DNA of 64,000 nt from Micromonospora coerulea. Its GTDB lineage: Bacteria > Actinomycetota > Actinomycetes > Mycobacteriales > Micromonosporaceae. Under the pieces are notes generated by a model that searched no databases, was not told the DNA's origin, and was given only the letters and a program-made list of their open reading frames with translations. The translations under genes and the position numbers were made by a program. Of the stretch, positions 42,492-51,393 are shown piece by piece; position 1 is the first letter of the stretch; every line of letters starts with the position of its first letter. Where the stretch lies: the NCBI RefSeq assembly GCF_016598485.1, contig NZ_JAEMUW010000009.1, positions 124,001 to 188,000 of the forward strand, in the 5' to 3' direction.

Positions 42492-43670
42492 ATGACCGGG
42501 TCGCTGGACGGGGTGCTCGTCGCCGACTTCAGCCGGGTGCTCGCCGGGCCGTACGCCACCATGCTGCTGGCGGACCTCGGCGCCGACGTGGTCAAGGTGG
42601 AGCGGCCCGGCGCGGGTGACGACACCCGGGCCTGGGGTCCGCCGTACGACGATGCCGGCACCGCCACCTACTTCCTGTCCGTCAACCGGAACAAGCGGTC
42701 GGTGGCGCTGGACCTGACCGATCCGGGCGACCTGAGCGTCGCGCGCGAACTGGCGTACCGGGCGGACGTGGTCGTGCAGAACTTCCGCCCGGGCACGATG
42801 GAGCGCTACGGCCTGGGCCACGCCGACGTCGCCGCCGCCAACCCGCGCGCCGTCTACTGCTCGATCAGCGGCTTCGGTTCCGGTGCCGGCGCCGACCGGC
42901 CCGGCTATGACCTGCTCGTCCAGGCCGTCGGCGGGCTGATGAGCGTCACCGGGGCCCGCCCGGGCGAGCCGGTCAAGGTCGGGGTGGCCCTGGTCGACGT
43001 GATCACCGGGCTGCACGCCACGGTGGGCATCCTGGCGGCGCTGCGCCACCGAGAGGCCACCGGCGCCGGTCAGCACGTCGAGGTCAACCTGCTCTCGTCC
43101 CTGCTGTCCGCGCTGGTCAACCAGGCATCCGGGTACGTCACCGCCGGCGTGGTCCCGGGCATCCTGGGCAACGCCCACCCCAGCATCGTGCCGTACGAGT
43201 TGCTGCCCACCGCGGACCGGCCGCTCGCGGTGGCGGTCGGCACCGATGCGCAGTTCCGTGCGCTGTGCCGCGCGCTCGGCGTCCCGGCCCTCGCCGAGGA
43301 CCCGCGCTACGCCGGCAACGCCGACCGGGTGCGCCACCGCGACGCGCTCATCACCACGCTGTCCGAGCGGACGGCGCTGCGGTCCGCCGACGACCTGGCC
43401 GCGGCGCTCGGTGGTGTCGGCGTGCCGTGCGGGCCGGTCAACGATCTCGCCGGCGCCTTCGGCCTCGCCAGCGAGCTGGGGCTGGCCCCGGTGGTGGACG
43501 TCGATGGGCCGGACCGGGCACAACCGGCCCGGCAGGTCGCCAATCCCATCACTCTCTCCGTCACGCCGGCCAACTACCACCGGCCGCCACCCGGGCTCGG
43601 CGCGCACACCGCCGAGGTGCGCGCCTGGCTCGCCGCCCGGCGGACCGATCCGGACGCGCGGGACGGCTGA
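42492..43670 (+). CDS. CaiB/BaiF (family III) CoA transferase
   Basis: The 392-residue enzyme moves CoA between carboxylic acids. It has LVADFSRVLAGPYATMLLAD, GADVVKVERPG, NRNKRSVALDL and the catalytic Asp140 in RPGYDLLVQA, then TGARPGEPVKVGVALVDV. ATG 42492 follows GGAGGAGG. An enoyl-CoA hydratase lies near on the other strand, so acyl-CoA metabolism is likely, but the acid is unknown. Confidence 0.91.
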   Translation: MTGSLDGVLVADFSRVLAGPYATMLLADLGADVVKVERPGAGDDTRAWGPPYDDAGTATYFLSVNRNKRSVALDLTDPGDLSVARELAYRADVVVQNFRPGTMERYGLGHADVAAANPRAVYCSISGFGSGAGADRPGYDLLVQAVGGLMSVTGARPGEPVKVGVALVDVITGLHATVGILAALRHREATGAGQHVEVNLLSSLLSALVNQASGYVTAGVVPGILGNAHPSIVPYELLPTADRPLAVAVGTDAQFRALCRALGVPALAEDPRYAGNADRVRHRDALITTLSERTALRSADDLAAALGGVGVPCGPVNDLAGAFGLASELGLAPVVDVDGPDRAQPARQVANPITLSVTPANYHRPPPGLGAHTAEVRAWLAARRTDPDARDG

Positions 43671-43685
43671 GGCGGACCCGGCCGC

Positions 43686-43958
43686 TCAGTCCCGGCGGTC
43701 CTCGTCGGGGATCGGGATGTCCTGGCGCTGTTCGAGGGCGTCGGCCTGGCCGGCGTCGGCGGGCAGCGAGGTGGCCGGGTCGCCGGTCGGCAGCAGGACG
43801 CCCTGCTCCGCCAGGTCCGCCTCGGACGCCTCCGGCACGGCGTCGGAGACCGTGTCCGCCGGTCCGACGACGGTCTCGTCCTGCTGCTGCTCCAGCGCGT
43901 CGGCTTCCGGCGGTCGGCGGAGCGGATCAGCCTGCTCGTCCCAGTTGGCGGTCATCAC
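43686..43958 (-). CDS. acidic hypothetical protein with ADALEQ repeats
   Basis: The 90-residue product is acidic, rich in Asp, Glu, Ala, Pro and Gln, and predicted to be disordered. It carries ADALEQ twice (EADALEQQQDETVVG, then QADALEQRQDIPIPDEDRRD) and a related EADLAEQGVLLPTGDPA between them, so it seems built of three diverged repeats of about 27 residues. I do not know its function. Start is GTG/ATG at 43958 or the codon after. Confidence 0.65.
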   Translation of the reverse strand: MMTANWDEQADPLRRPPEADALEQQQDETVVGPADTVSDAVPEASEADLAEQGVLLPTGDPATSLPADAGQADALEQRQDIPIPDEDRRD

Positions 43959-44102
43959 GGCCTCCCGCGGGTGTTCCTCGGTCTCGTGGGCGAACCCCGT
44001 GCGTACCCACCGACGCCCGGGCTACGCGGCGAACCGGGGACGGCGCGGCCGGCCGTGGCGGGACCGACCGGCGGGTACGCCGGTGTGCGGCCCCCCGGCC
44101 GG

Positions 44103-44891
44103 TCAGCGGCCGGTGAAGGTCGCCCGGCCCGGGCCCTCGTCGAGGAAGGAACGCACGGCGGCGCGCAGGTCCTCGGTCCGGTACAGGTCGGCGGCGATCC
44201 GGGTGACGTGCCGGTTCGCCTCGGGCACGCCACCCGCGGCGAAGTGTTCGAGCACCGTCTTCGTGGCGGCGTGGGCGCGCGTCGGGCCGGCGGCGAGCTG
44301 CGCCCCGAACGTTCGCGCGGCCTCGTCGAAGCCCTCGTTCGGCAGGACCCGGTTGACCACGTTCCACCGCTCCAGCGTGGCGGCGGGATAGCGCTCGCCG
44401 GTCATCACGAACTCCTTCGCCCGACCGACCCCGGCCCGGGCGGCGAGTCGCTGGGTACCGCCCATGGTGGGGGTCAACCCGACCACCTTCTCCACCAGAC
44501 CGAAGCTCGCCCGCTCGGCCGCGAGGATGATGTCGCAGGCGACCGCCACCTCGAACGCCCAGGTCAGGCAGAGCGCGTGGGCGGCGAAGACGGTGGGGAA
44601 TGGCAGCGCCGCGATCCGGTCCGGCAGCGTGAGCATCCGATCGAACAGGGACTTCGCCGCCTCCGGTGACTGCTGCGCGGCGAACAGGCCGACGTCGACA
44701 CCGGCGCTGACCACCCTGCCGTCGAACCGGATCAGCAGGGCCCGGGTGTCGGCCGGCAACCGGTCCAGCGCCGCGTCGAGCTGGTCGTGCAGGTCGAGGG
44801 TGTACAGATTGAGCGGCCCGGCGTCGACGGTCAGCACAGCCAGCCCGGCGGGCTGGCTGTCCAGGCGGGTCAGAACTGCGGCTTCAGTCAC
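44103..44891 (-). CDS. enoyl-CoA hydratase/isomerase family protein
   Basis: The 262-residue crotonase-fold protein has SAGVDVGLF for the first oxyanion strand and ASFGLVEKVVGLTPTMGG with a catalytic-type Glu. The second active-site helix, usually G.A.GGG.E, reads AHALCLTWAFEVAVACD: the Glu is kept but the glycines of the oxyanion turn are lost. Such changes occur in non-hydratase members, so hydratase activity is uncertain; an isomerase or hydrolase role is possible. It may act with the CoA transferase upstream of it on the other strand. Confidence 0.85.
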   Translation of the reverse strand: MTEAAVLTRLDSQPAGLAVLTVDAGPLNLYTLDLHDQLDAALDRLPADTRALLIRFDGRVVSAGVDVGLFAAQQSPEAAKSLFDRMLTLPDRIAALPFPTVFAAHALCLTWAFEVAVACDIILAAERASFGLVEKVVGLTPTMGGTQRLAARAGVGRAKEFVMTGERYPAATLERWNVVNRVLPNEGFDEAARTFGAQLAAGPTRAHAATKTVLEHFAAGGVPEANRHVTRIAADLYRTEDLRAAVRSFLDEGPGRATFTGR

Positions 44892-44995
44892 CGCTGCACC
44901 CTAACGGCGGCCGGCTTCGCCGGACCTCCGCCCTGCGGGCGGACCGGCGGCGCGGCGGGTAGCGTGCACGGCGGGACGATCAAGGAGGTTCCAGG

Positions 44996-45748
44996 GTGGA
45001 GACGACGACCGTGGACGTGCCGACCAGCGACGGTGTCGCGGACGCCTGTCTCGCCCGGCCCGACGGGGACGGGCCGTTCCCCGCGGTGCTGGTCTTCATG
45101 GACGCGTTCGGGCTGCGGCCCCGGCTGGCCGAGATGGCCGAGCGGATCGCCGCCGAGGGCTACCTGGTGCTGGTGCCCAACCTGTTCCACCGGGCCGGCA
45201 GAGCCCCGTTGTTCGACCTCGCCGGTCTCGACGACCCGGAGCGGCGCGGCGCCCTGTTCGGCCAGCTCATGCCGCTGATCGGGGCGCTGACCCCCGAGGT
45301 GGTCGCCCGGGACGCCGAGGCGTACCTCGATTTCCTCGCCGCCCGCGACGACGTCGTGCCGGGCCCCGTCGCGATCACCGGGTACTGCATGGGCGGCACC
45401 AACGCGCTGCGCGCCATGGCAGCCCACCCGGACCGGATCGCGGCGCTGGCCAGCTTCCACGCCGGGCGGGTCGTCACCGACGCCCCGGACAGCCCGCACC
45501 TGGGCGTCGGGTCGATCACCGGGGAGGTCTACTTCGCCCACGCCGACAACGACCAGTCGATGACCGCCGAGCAGATCGCCACCCTGGAGAAGGCCCTCGA
45601 GGCCGCCGGGGTCACCTACCGCTCCGAGCTCTACGCGGGCGCCCACCACGGCTTCACCATGTCCGACACCGCCACATACGACGAGCGGGCCACCGAGCGA
45701 CACTGGAGCGCCCTGTTCGACCTGCTCGGCCGCACGCTCCGCCGCTGA
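44996..45748 (+). CDS. dienelactone hydrolase family protein
   Basis: The 250-residue enzyme carries the DLH triad: Cys in ITGYCMGGTNA, Asp in HADNDQSMT and His in YAGAHHGFTM. The family hydrolyses dienelactone or related esters in aromatic breakdown, though many members have other substrates. GTG 44996 is fixed by AAGGAGG 7 bases before it. The FUSC exporter gene starts 75 bases later on the same strand. Confidence 0.91.
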   Translation: METTTVDVPTSDGVADACLARPDGDGPFPAVLVFMDAFGLRPRLAEMAERIAAEGYLVLVPNLFHRAGRAPLFDLAGLDDPERRGALFGQLMPLIGALTPEVVARDAEAYLDFLAARDDVVPGPVAITGYCMGGTNALRAMAAHPDRIAALASFHAGRVVTDAPDSPHLGVGSITGEVYFAHADNDQSMTAEQIATLEKALEAAGVTYRSELYAGAHHGFTMSDTATYDERATERHWSALFDLLGRTLRR

Positions 45749-45823
45749 CCGCCTCCGTCCGGCCGCCAGGCGGAGGACCCGAACGGGGACGATTCACCCG
45801 CCTCTGGTCGGGTAACCGCCGCC

Positions 45824-47128
45824 ATGGCCGACGATCGCCCCGCCGCCGACACCGTCCGGTCGCCGCTGGACGCGGTCACCGCGCGGGGCACCCGGGCGGT
45901 CGCCCGGGCCCGGCGGGAGAGCGGTCAGGCCGGCCGGGTCCGGTTGCGTCAGCTGGAGGTCACCTTGGTGATCGCCGTGCAGTCCGGGCTGGCCGCCGCC
46001 CTGGCGGCCCTGCTCGCGCAGAGGACGCTAGGTCCGGGCGCGCACGTCTTCGCCCCGGCCGCCGCGGTCGGCACGATCGCGACCGCCATCGGGCAGCGGG
46101 CCCGCCGGACCTTCGAGCTGCTCGCCGGGGTGGGGCTCGGCATCGTGATCGGGGACGTGCTGCGCTTCCTGCTCGGCCCCGGGCCGTGGCAGACCGGCCT
46201 GATCGTCGCGCTGGCGATCGCGACCGCGCTGCTGGTCGCCGGCCGGGGCGGCGCCCTGGTCGGCCAGGCAGGCGGTACCGCCGTCCTGATCGCCACGCTC
46301 GCTCCGGTCCAGCCCGGGCTGGAGGTACCCCGGATCTTCGACGCCCTGGTCGGCGCCCTGGTCGGCATCCTCGTGGTGACCCTGCTGCTGCCGATCAATC
46401 CGTTGCGGGTGCTGCACCGGGCGGCGGCGCCGGTCTTCGCCGCCCTCACCGGGCAACTGGACGCGGTGGGGCGGGCGCTCACCGCGCGGGACGCCGACGC
46501 GGCGATCCGGGCCCTGGAGCAGCTCCGCGGGGTGGACCCCGACGTCACGCGGCTCAACGAGGCGCTCAGCGGCGCCGAGGAGGTGGTCACCCTGGCACCG
46601 GCGCGCTGGCATCGCCGGGCGCAGTACCGGCGGTACGCCCGCGGCGCGGCTCACCTCGAACTACTGCTCCTGTACGCCCGCGCCCTGGCCCGCGGGTCGG
46701 CGACCGCCCTGCAGTACGACGAGCCGATCCCACCGTCGCTGCCCGCCGCCGTCACCCGGCTCGCCGAGGCGGTACGGCAGCTGCAACGGGACTGCCGCAC
46801 GGGCGCCGACTGGGAGCGCACCCGGCAACTCACCCGGGAGAGCGCCGACCTGGCCGGACGGGCCTGGGCGGAAGGGGTGCGCTCGTTCGGGGACGCGCTG
46901 ATCACCGACCTGCGCACGGCCGACAGCGAGCTGCTCCGAGCGACCGGGTGTGACCCGGACGACGCGAACCGGATGGTGCGGCGGGCGGCCGGTGCGGGTC
47001 AGGCCGCAGTCCGCCCGCCGCCGCATGGCCACATGCACCGGGCGGGACGGCACACCGGTACGGCGCGGGCCCGGCGGCGTCGACGGTCGCGCCGGCAGGC
47101 CAGCGACCGGCACAGTCCACGAGTGTGA
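45824..47128 (+). CDS. FUSC family aromatic acid exporter-like membrane protein
   Basis: The 434-residue protein has a membrane half of about six helices (about 40-190, with TLGPGAHVFAPAAAVGTIAT and DVLRFLLGPGPWQTGLIVAL). A soluble helical region follows, with LPINPLRVLHRAAAPVFAAL, and then a basic Arg/His tail. It resembles FUSC/AaeB-like putative aromatic acid exporters. It lies between a dienelactone hydrolase and an RraA-type gene, which could fit export of aromatic or dicarboxylic acids, but this is not shown. Confidence 0.83.
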   Translation: MADDRPAADTVRSPLDAVTARGTRAVARARRESGQAGRVRLRQLEVTLVIAVQSGLAAALAALLAQRTLGPGAHVFAPAAAVGTIATAIGQRARRTFELLAGVGLGIVIGDVLRFLLGPGPWQTGLIVALAIATALLVAGRGGALVGQAGGTAVLIATLAPVQPGLEVPRIFDALVGALVGILVVTLLLPINPLRVLHRAAAPVFAALTGQLDAVGRALTARDADAAIRALEQLRGVDPDVTRLNEALSGAEEVVTLAPARWHRRAQYRRYARGAAHLELLLLYARALARGSATALQYDEPIPPSLPAAVTRLAEAVRQLQRDCRTGADWERTRQLTRESADLAGRAWAEGVRSFGDALITDLRTADSELLRATGCDPDDANRMVRRAAGAGQAAVRPPPHGHMHRAGRHTGTARARRRRRSRRQASDRHSPRV

Positions 47129-47173
47129 AACTGGCTCGCCCCCGGATCCGGGCGGACTGGCTACGGTCGGGCC

Positions 47174-47887
47174 ATGAGCCTCGACCCGTCGCAGCTGCGC
47201 CACCGGTTCCGCGCCCTGACCACCGCCCACCTGGCGGACGCCTGCCTGCGGGCGGCCATTCCGGTGCGATGCGCGCCCACCGCCGTGCGGCCCGTCCTGC
47301 CCGGCGGGCGGCTGGCCGGCCGGGTCGCGCCCGCCCGGCACGCCGGCAGCGTCGACGTGTTCCTGGAGGCGATCGACCGGGCGGCCCCCGGCGACGTGCT
47401 CGTCGTCGACAACGCCGGCCGCACCGACGAGAGCTGCGTCGGCGACCTGGTGGTGCTGGAGGCCCAGGCCGCCGGGCTGGCCGGCGTCGTGGTCTGGGGC
47501 CTGCACCGGGACACCGCCGACATCCGCGCGGTCGGGCTGCCGGTGTTCAGCCTCGGTGCGGTCCCGACCGGCCCGCAGCGCCTGGACGCCCGGCCGCCAG
47601 CGGCGTTGACCTCGGCGGGGGTGGGCGAGTGGACGGTGAGCGCCGACGACGTCGTCCTGGGCGACGACGACGGGATGCTCTTCCTGCCGGCGGAACGGGT
47701 CGGCGACCTGTGCGCCCTCGCCGAGACGATCCGGGACACCGAGCGGCGGCAGGCCGACCGGATCCGGGAAGGCGTGCCGCTGCGCGACCAGGTGCGCTTC
47801 GCCGCCTACCTGGCCGGGCGGGCCGAGGATCCGGCGCTGACCTTCCGCGCGCACCTGCGCGCGGTCGGCGGCGCGATCGAGGAGTGA
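47174..47887 (+). CDS. RraA family protein (HMG aldolase-like)
   Basis: The 237-residue protein has the RraA fold: LTTAHLADACLRAAIPVRC, LAGRVAPARHAGSVDVFLEA, GDVLVVDNAGRTDESCVGDL and VWGLHRDTADIRAVGLPVF, with the Arg-Asp pair used by HMG/CHA aldolases to bind substrate and metal. Members are 4-hydroxy-4-methyl-2-oxoglutarate aldolases or RNase E regulators; actinobacteria lack typical RNase E regulation by RraA, so an aldolase or oxaloacetate decarboxylase is more likely. It is 45 bases behind the FUSC gene. Confidence 0.85.
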   Translation: MSLDPSQLRHRFRALTTAHLADACLRAAIPVRCAPTAVRPVLPGGRLAGRVAPARHAGSVDVFLEAIDRAAPGDVLVVDNAGRTDESCVGDLVVLEAQAAGLAGVVVWGLHRDTADIRAVGLPVFSLGAVPTGPQRLDARPPAALTSAGVGEWTVSADDVVLGDDDGMLFLPAERVGDLCALAETIRDTERRQADRIREGVPLRDQVRFAAYLAGRAEDPALTFRAHLRAVGGAIEE

Positions 47888-47891
47888 CGGG

Positions 47892-49466
47892 TCAGCGCAC
47901 GGCGGTGGCCGATGGCGGGGCGCTGCCACCCCGCGGCGCCTCGACGGTCATCAGCCGGACGATCTCCGCCCGGTCGGCCGCCGACGGCAGCCCCCACCCG
48001 GGCCGGTACCCGTACACCTCGCGCAGCGGGGTGGAGGCGGTCCGGCCGTCCAGGATCTCCACCGCGTCGGTGTCGATCAGGCCGGGGTGTTCCACCCCGC
48101 ACGCCTCCGCGACCTTGACCAGGTCCCGCCGCAGCGTACGCAGGTAGTTGGCCGCTCGGACGGACTTCAGGGCCGGGTCCAGCCCGCGGGCCAGCCACGG
48201 GTTCTGCGTGGCGACCCCGGTCGGGCAGGTGTCGGTGTGGCACTTCTGCGCCTGGATGCAGCCGATCGCCAGCATCGCCTCCCGGCCGACGTTGACCAGG
48301 TCGCAGCCGAGCGCGAACGCGACGACGGCGTTGTCCGGCAGGCCCAGCTTGCCGCCGCCGACGAAGACCGTCCGCTCGTGCAGGTCCCGCTCGGCGAAGG
48401 TCCGGTAGACCCGCGCGAAGCCCTGCTGGAACGGCAGCGACACCGAGTCGGTGAAGATCAGCGGCGCTGCGCCGGTACCGCCCTCGCCGCCGTCGATCGT
48501 CACGAAGTCGACGCCCCGGCCGGTGTCCCGCATCAGCGTGGTCAGCTCGGTCCAGAAGCCCAGGTCGCCGACGGCGGACTTGATGCCGACGGGCAGCCCG
48601 GTCTCGGCCGCCAGCAGCTCCACCCAGTCCAGCAGGCTGTCGCAGTCGGAGAACTCCGCGTGCCGGGACGGGCTGACGCAGTCCTGACCCCGCGGGACGC
48701 CCCGGGTGGCGGCGATCTCCGCGGACACCTTCGCCCCGGGCAGCAGCCCGCCGAGGCTCGGCTTCGCTCCCTGGCTCAGCTTGATCTCCAACGCCCGTAC
48801 CGGCGCGCCAGCCACCAGGTCCTTCAGCCGCTCCAGGCTGAACCGGCCCCGCTCGTCCCGGCAGCCGAAGTACGCGGTGCCGAGCTGGAACACCAGGTCG
48901 CCCCCGTTGCGGTGGTACGGCGACAGCCCGCCCTCACCGGTGTTCTGCAGGCAGCCGGCCAGCGCGGCCCCCCGGTTCAGCGCCTCCACCGCCCGGCCGG
49001 AGAGCGAGCCGAAGCTCATCCCGGAGATGTTGACCACCGAGGCCGGCCGGAACGCCTTCGTCCGGCCCCGCGGACCGCCGAGCACCTTCGCGCACGGCAG
49101 TTCCACCTCGTGTCCAGCCGTCGGCGACGACGGCGGCACCGTCCGGCCGAAGGTCCGGTGCTTGATGATCGGGTACCCGGGCGTGTACTCGATGTCGTTG
49201 TCCGTGCCGAAGCCGAAGTAGTTGTTCTCCTTCTTCGCCGAGGCGTAGATCCACCGCCGCTGGTCGCGGGTGAATGGCCGCTCCTCGTTGTTGCCGGCCA
49301 CGATGTACTGCCGCAGCTCCGGCCCGATCGCCTCCAGCAGGTAGCGGGCGCGCCCGATGACCGGGAAGTTGCGCCGCAGCGCGTGGTCGCGCTGCAGCAG
49401 GTCGCGGGCGGCGAGGGCCGCGACGGCGGCGGAGACGACGGGTACGGCGCGGCGGGCCCAGTTCAT
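47892..49466 (-). CDS. FMN-binding glutamate synthase family protein
   Basis: The 524-residue protein matches the central FMN domain of glutamate synthase large subunit, here as a single protein with one N-terminal membrane helix (about 5-25). It has NISGMSFGSLSGRAVEALN, KLSQGAKPSLGGLLPG, TIDGGEGGTGAAP and the iron-sulfur cluster motif GCIQAQKCHTDTCPTG (C-x5-C-x4-C, [3Fe-4S] in GltB). Amidotransferase and FAD parts are absent, so it is not a complete glutamate synthase; the true reaction is unknown. It faces the RraA gene with a gap of 4 bases. Confidence 0.9.
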   Translation of the reverse strand: MNWARRAVPVVSAAVAALAARDLLQRDHALRRNFPVIGRARYLLEAIGPELRQYIVAGNNEERPFTRDQRRWIYASAKKENNYFGFGTDNDIEYTPGYPIIKHRTFGRTVPPSSPTAGHEVELPCAKVLGGPRGRTKAFRPASVVNISGMSFGSLSGRAVEALNRGAALAGCLQNTGEGGLSPYHRNGGDLVFQLGTAYFGCRDERGRFSLERLKDLVAGAPVRALEIKLSQGAKPSLGGLLPGAKVSAEIAATRGVPRGQDCVSPSRHAEFSDCDSLLDWVELLAAETGLPVGIKSAVGDLGFWTELTTLMRDTGRGVDFVTIDGGEGGTGAAPLIFTDSVSLPFQQGFARVYRTFAERDLHERTVFVGGGKLGLPDNAVVAFALGCDLVNVGREAMLAIGCIQAQKCHTDTCPTGVATQNPWLARGLDPALKSVRAANYLRTLRRDLVKVAEACGVEHPGLIDTDAVEILDGRTASTPLREVYGYRPGWGLPSAADRAEIVRLMTVEAPRGGSAPPSATAVR

Positions 49467-49537
49467 GCCCGCCTCTCTCCCCGGCGGCGTCGCCGGTCAA
49501 ACTCCGCCGAGGCGGGCCGCGAACGCGCCGTACGTCT

Positions 49538-49924
49538 TCAGCCCGGCAGGTGCTGGACGAGCTGGATCGGGTTGCCGTCCGGGTCGGCGGTCCAGGCGAT
49601 CAGCAGCCGGCCGAGCCAGGTGTGCGGGTCGGCCAGGGCGGGCGCGCCGTCCGCGGTGACCTTCCGGTACGCGGCGGCCGTGTCGTCGGTCCACAGGACG
49701 ACCGCCGCCCGCTGGCCGGACGGAACAGGATCGAGGCCGTGGTCGTCCCGGGTCGAGGAGACCGAGGCGATGCCGATCCGGTAGCCGTCGAGGGTGAGGT
49801 CGACGTGGATCGGCTCGCCCTCGGTGGGCACCCGGAACGTCTCGGTGAAGCCGAGGCCCGCGTAGAAGGCGGCGGCCCGGCTGACGTCCTCGCTGAACAG
49901 GATGACCTGGGGGGTGCGGAACAT
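49538..49924 (-). CDS. VOC family protein
   Basis: The 128-residue glyoxalase-fold protein begins MFRTPQVILFSEDVSRAAAF and ends TADPDGNPIQLVQHL with the closing strand of the metal site, where Gln replaces the usual Glu. The ligand is unknown. ATG 49924 is preferred; ATG 49945 adds seven residues. It is transcribed alone behind the DNA polymerase IV gene on the same strand (38-base gap). Confidence 0.85.
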   Translation of the reverse strand: MFRTPQVILFSEDVSRAAAFYAGLGFTETFRVPTEGEPIHVDLTLDGYRIGIASVSSTRDDHGLDPVPSGQRAAVVLWTDDTAAAYRKVTADGAPALADPHTWLGRLLIAWTADPDGNPIQLVQHLPG

Positions 49925-49962
49925 CGACACGGGGGCACCGTACAACCGCCCCGGGCGGTGCG

Positions 49963-51150
49963 TCAGTCCGGCAGCCGGGGCATCTCCAGGCCCGGGTCCC
50001 GGCCGAGCAGCACCGCCCGGGTCAGCGCCGCCGACCCGAACCGATCCCGGACCGCGTCCATCGCGGCGTCCAGGTCGGCCCCCGGGTCGCGCGCGAACGG
50101 CAGCGGCGGCTGCTCGTGCCCCTCGTCGAGGTTGCCGACGGACACCCCGATCAGGGTGACGCCCCGCGTCTGGAGCTCCGGCAGCGCCGTACGCAGCAGC
50201 GCCCGGGCGGCCGCCAGCAGCGGTGCGGTCTGCGCGGTCGGTTTGACCAGGGAGTGCGAGCGGGTCGCCCGGGTGTAGTCGGCGAACCGCAGCCGCAGCA
50301 TCACCGTGCGGCCGGTCCGGTCGGCGGCCCGCATCCGCCGGGTCACCCGGTCGACCAGCCCGGCCAGGATGGCGTCCAGGTCATCGGGGGAGTGCGGTTC
50401 CCGGCCCAGCGCGTGCTGCGCGCCCATCGACGACCGGCGGCGGCCGACCTGGACCGGTCGGGGGTCCCGGTTGTGCGCCAGGGCGTGCAGGTGCCGGCCG
50501 GCGCCCGCGCCGAGCAGCGACACCAGGGTCGCCTCGCCCAGCCGGGCGACCTGCCCGACGGTCAGGATGCGCCGCTCGCGCAGCTTCGCCGCGGTCACCG
50601 GCCCGACGCCCCACAGCCGCTCCACCGTCAGCGGGTGCAGGAACGCCAGCTCGCGGTCCGGTGCGACGACCAGCAGCCCGTCCGGCTTGGCGACGCCACT
50701 GGCCACCTTCGCCAGGAACTTCGTCCGGGCCACCCCCACGGTGATCGGGAGGCCGACCCGCTCCCGGACCGCACGGCGCAGCCGGGCGGCGATGTCGGCG
50801 GGCGGGCCGGCCAGCCGGCGCAGCCCGCCCACGTCGAGGAACGCCTCGTCGATGGAGAGCCCCTCGACCAGCGGAGTGGTCTGCCGGAAGATCTCGAACA
50901 CCGCCCGGCTCGCCGCGGTGTACGCGGCCATCCGCGGTGGCACCACGATCGCATCCGGGCAGAGCCGGTGGGCCTGCCGCCCACCCATCGCGCTGCGTAC
51001 CCCGCGTGCCTTCGCCTCGTAGCTGCACGCCAGCACCACACCACCGCCGACGATCACCGGCCGGCCGCGCAGCCGTGGGTCGTCCCGCTGCTCCACCGAC
51101 GCGTAGAACGCGTCCAGGTCGGCGTGCAGGATGGTGGCGTCGCTCGACAC
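49963..51150 (-). CDS. dinB: DNA polymerase IV (Y family)
   Basis: The 395-residue translesion polymerase shows ILHADLDAFYASVEQ (first Asp site), VIVGGGVVLACSYEAKARGV, and LSIDEAFLDVGGLRRL (catalytic Asp-Glu). The helix-hairpin region LWGVGPVTAAKLRERRI and little finger follow, ending ARDPGADLDAAMDAVRDRFG. It copies damaged DNA and lacks a clear beta-clamp peptide at the very end (EMPRLPD). GTG 51150 begins SSDATILHADLDAF; GTG 51156 is possible. A strong ribosome site is not seen. Confidence 0.92.
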   Translation of the reverse strand: MSSDATILHADLDAFYASVEQRDDPRLRGRPVIVGGGVVLACSYEAKARGVRSAMGGRQAHRLCPDAIVVPPRMAAYTAASRAVFEIFRQTTPLVEGLSIDEAFLDVGGLRRLAGPPADIAARLRRAVRERVGLPITVGVARTKFLAKVASGVAKPDGLLVVAPDRELAFLHPLTVERLWGVGPVTAAKLRERRILTVGQVARLGEATLVSLLGAGAGRHLHALAHNRDPRPVQVGRRRSSMGAQHALGREPHSPDDLDAILAGLVDRVTRRMRAADRTGRTVMLRLRFADYTRATRSHSLVKPTAQTAPLLAAARALLRTALPELQTRGVTLIGVSVGNLDEGHEQPPLPFARDPGADLDAAMDAVRDRFGSAALTRAVLLGRDPGLEMPRLPD

Positions 51151-51393
51151 GAACACATGTTCGCACGGCGGGCGCGCGGTGCGTCGCTGACCTGCCGGAA
51201 CAGTGACCACCGGGCCGGCGTGGCCGGGCGGGCCGGGCGGGCCCGTCCGGGGTCGGGGACCGGGGCAGGCGTCGGCCGCGATCCCGACGACGATGGTCCA
51301 TTTCCCGCACGCGCCGCCACCGGATCGCCCACAGTGGGAGCGTGAACCGGACAAGTCCGGCAGCGGATGCCGTCCGGCACGGGTGGAGGTGGC

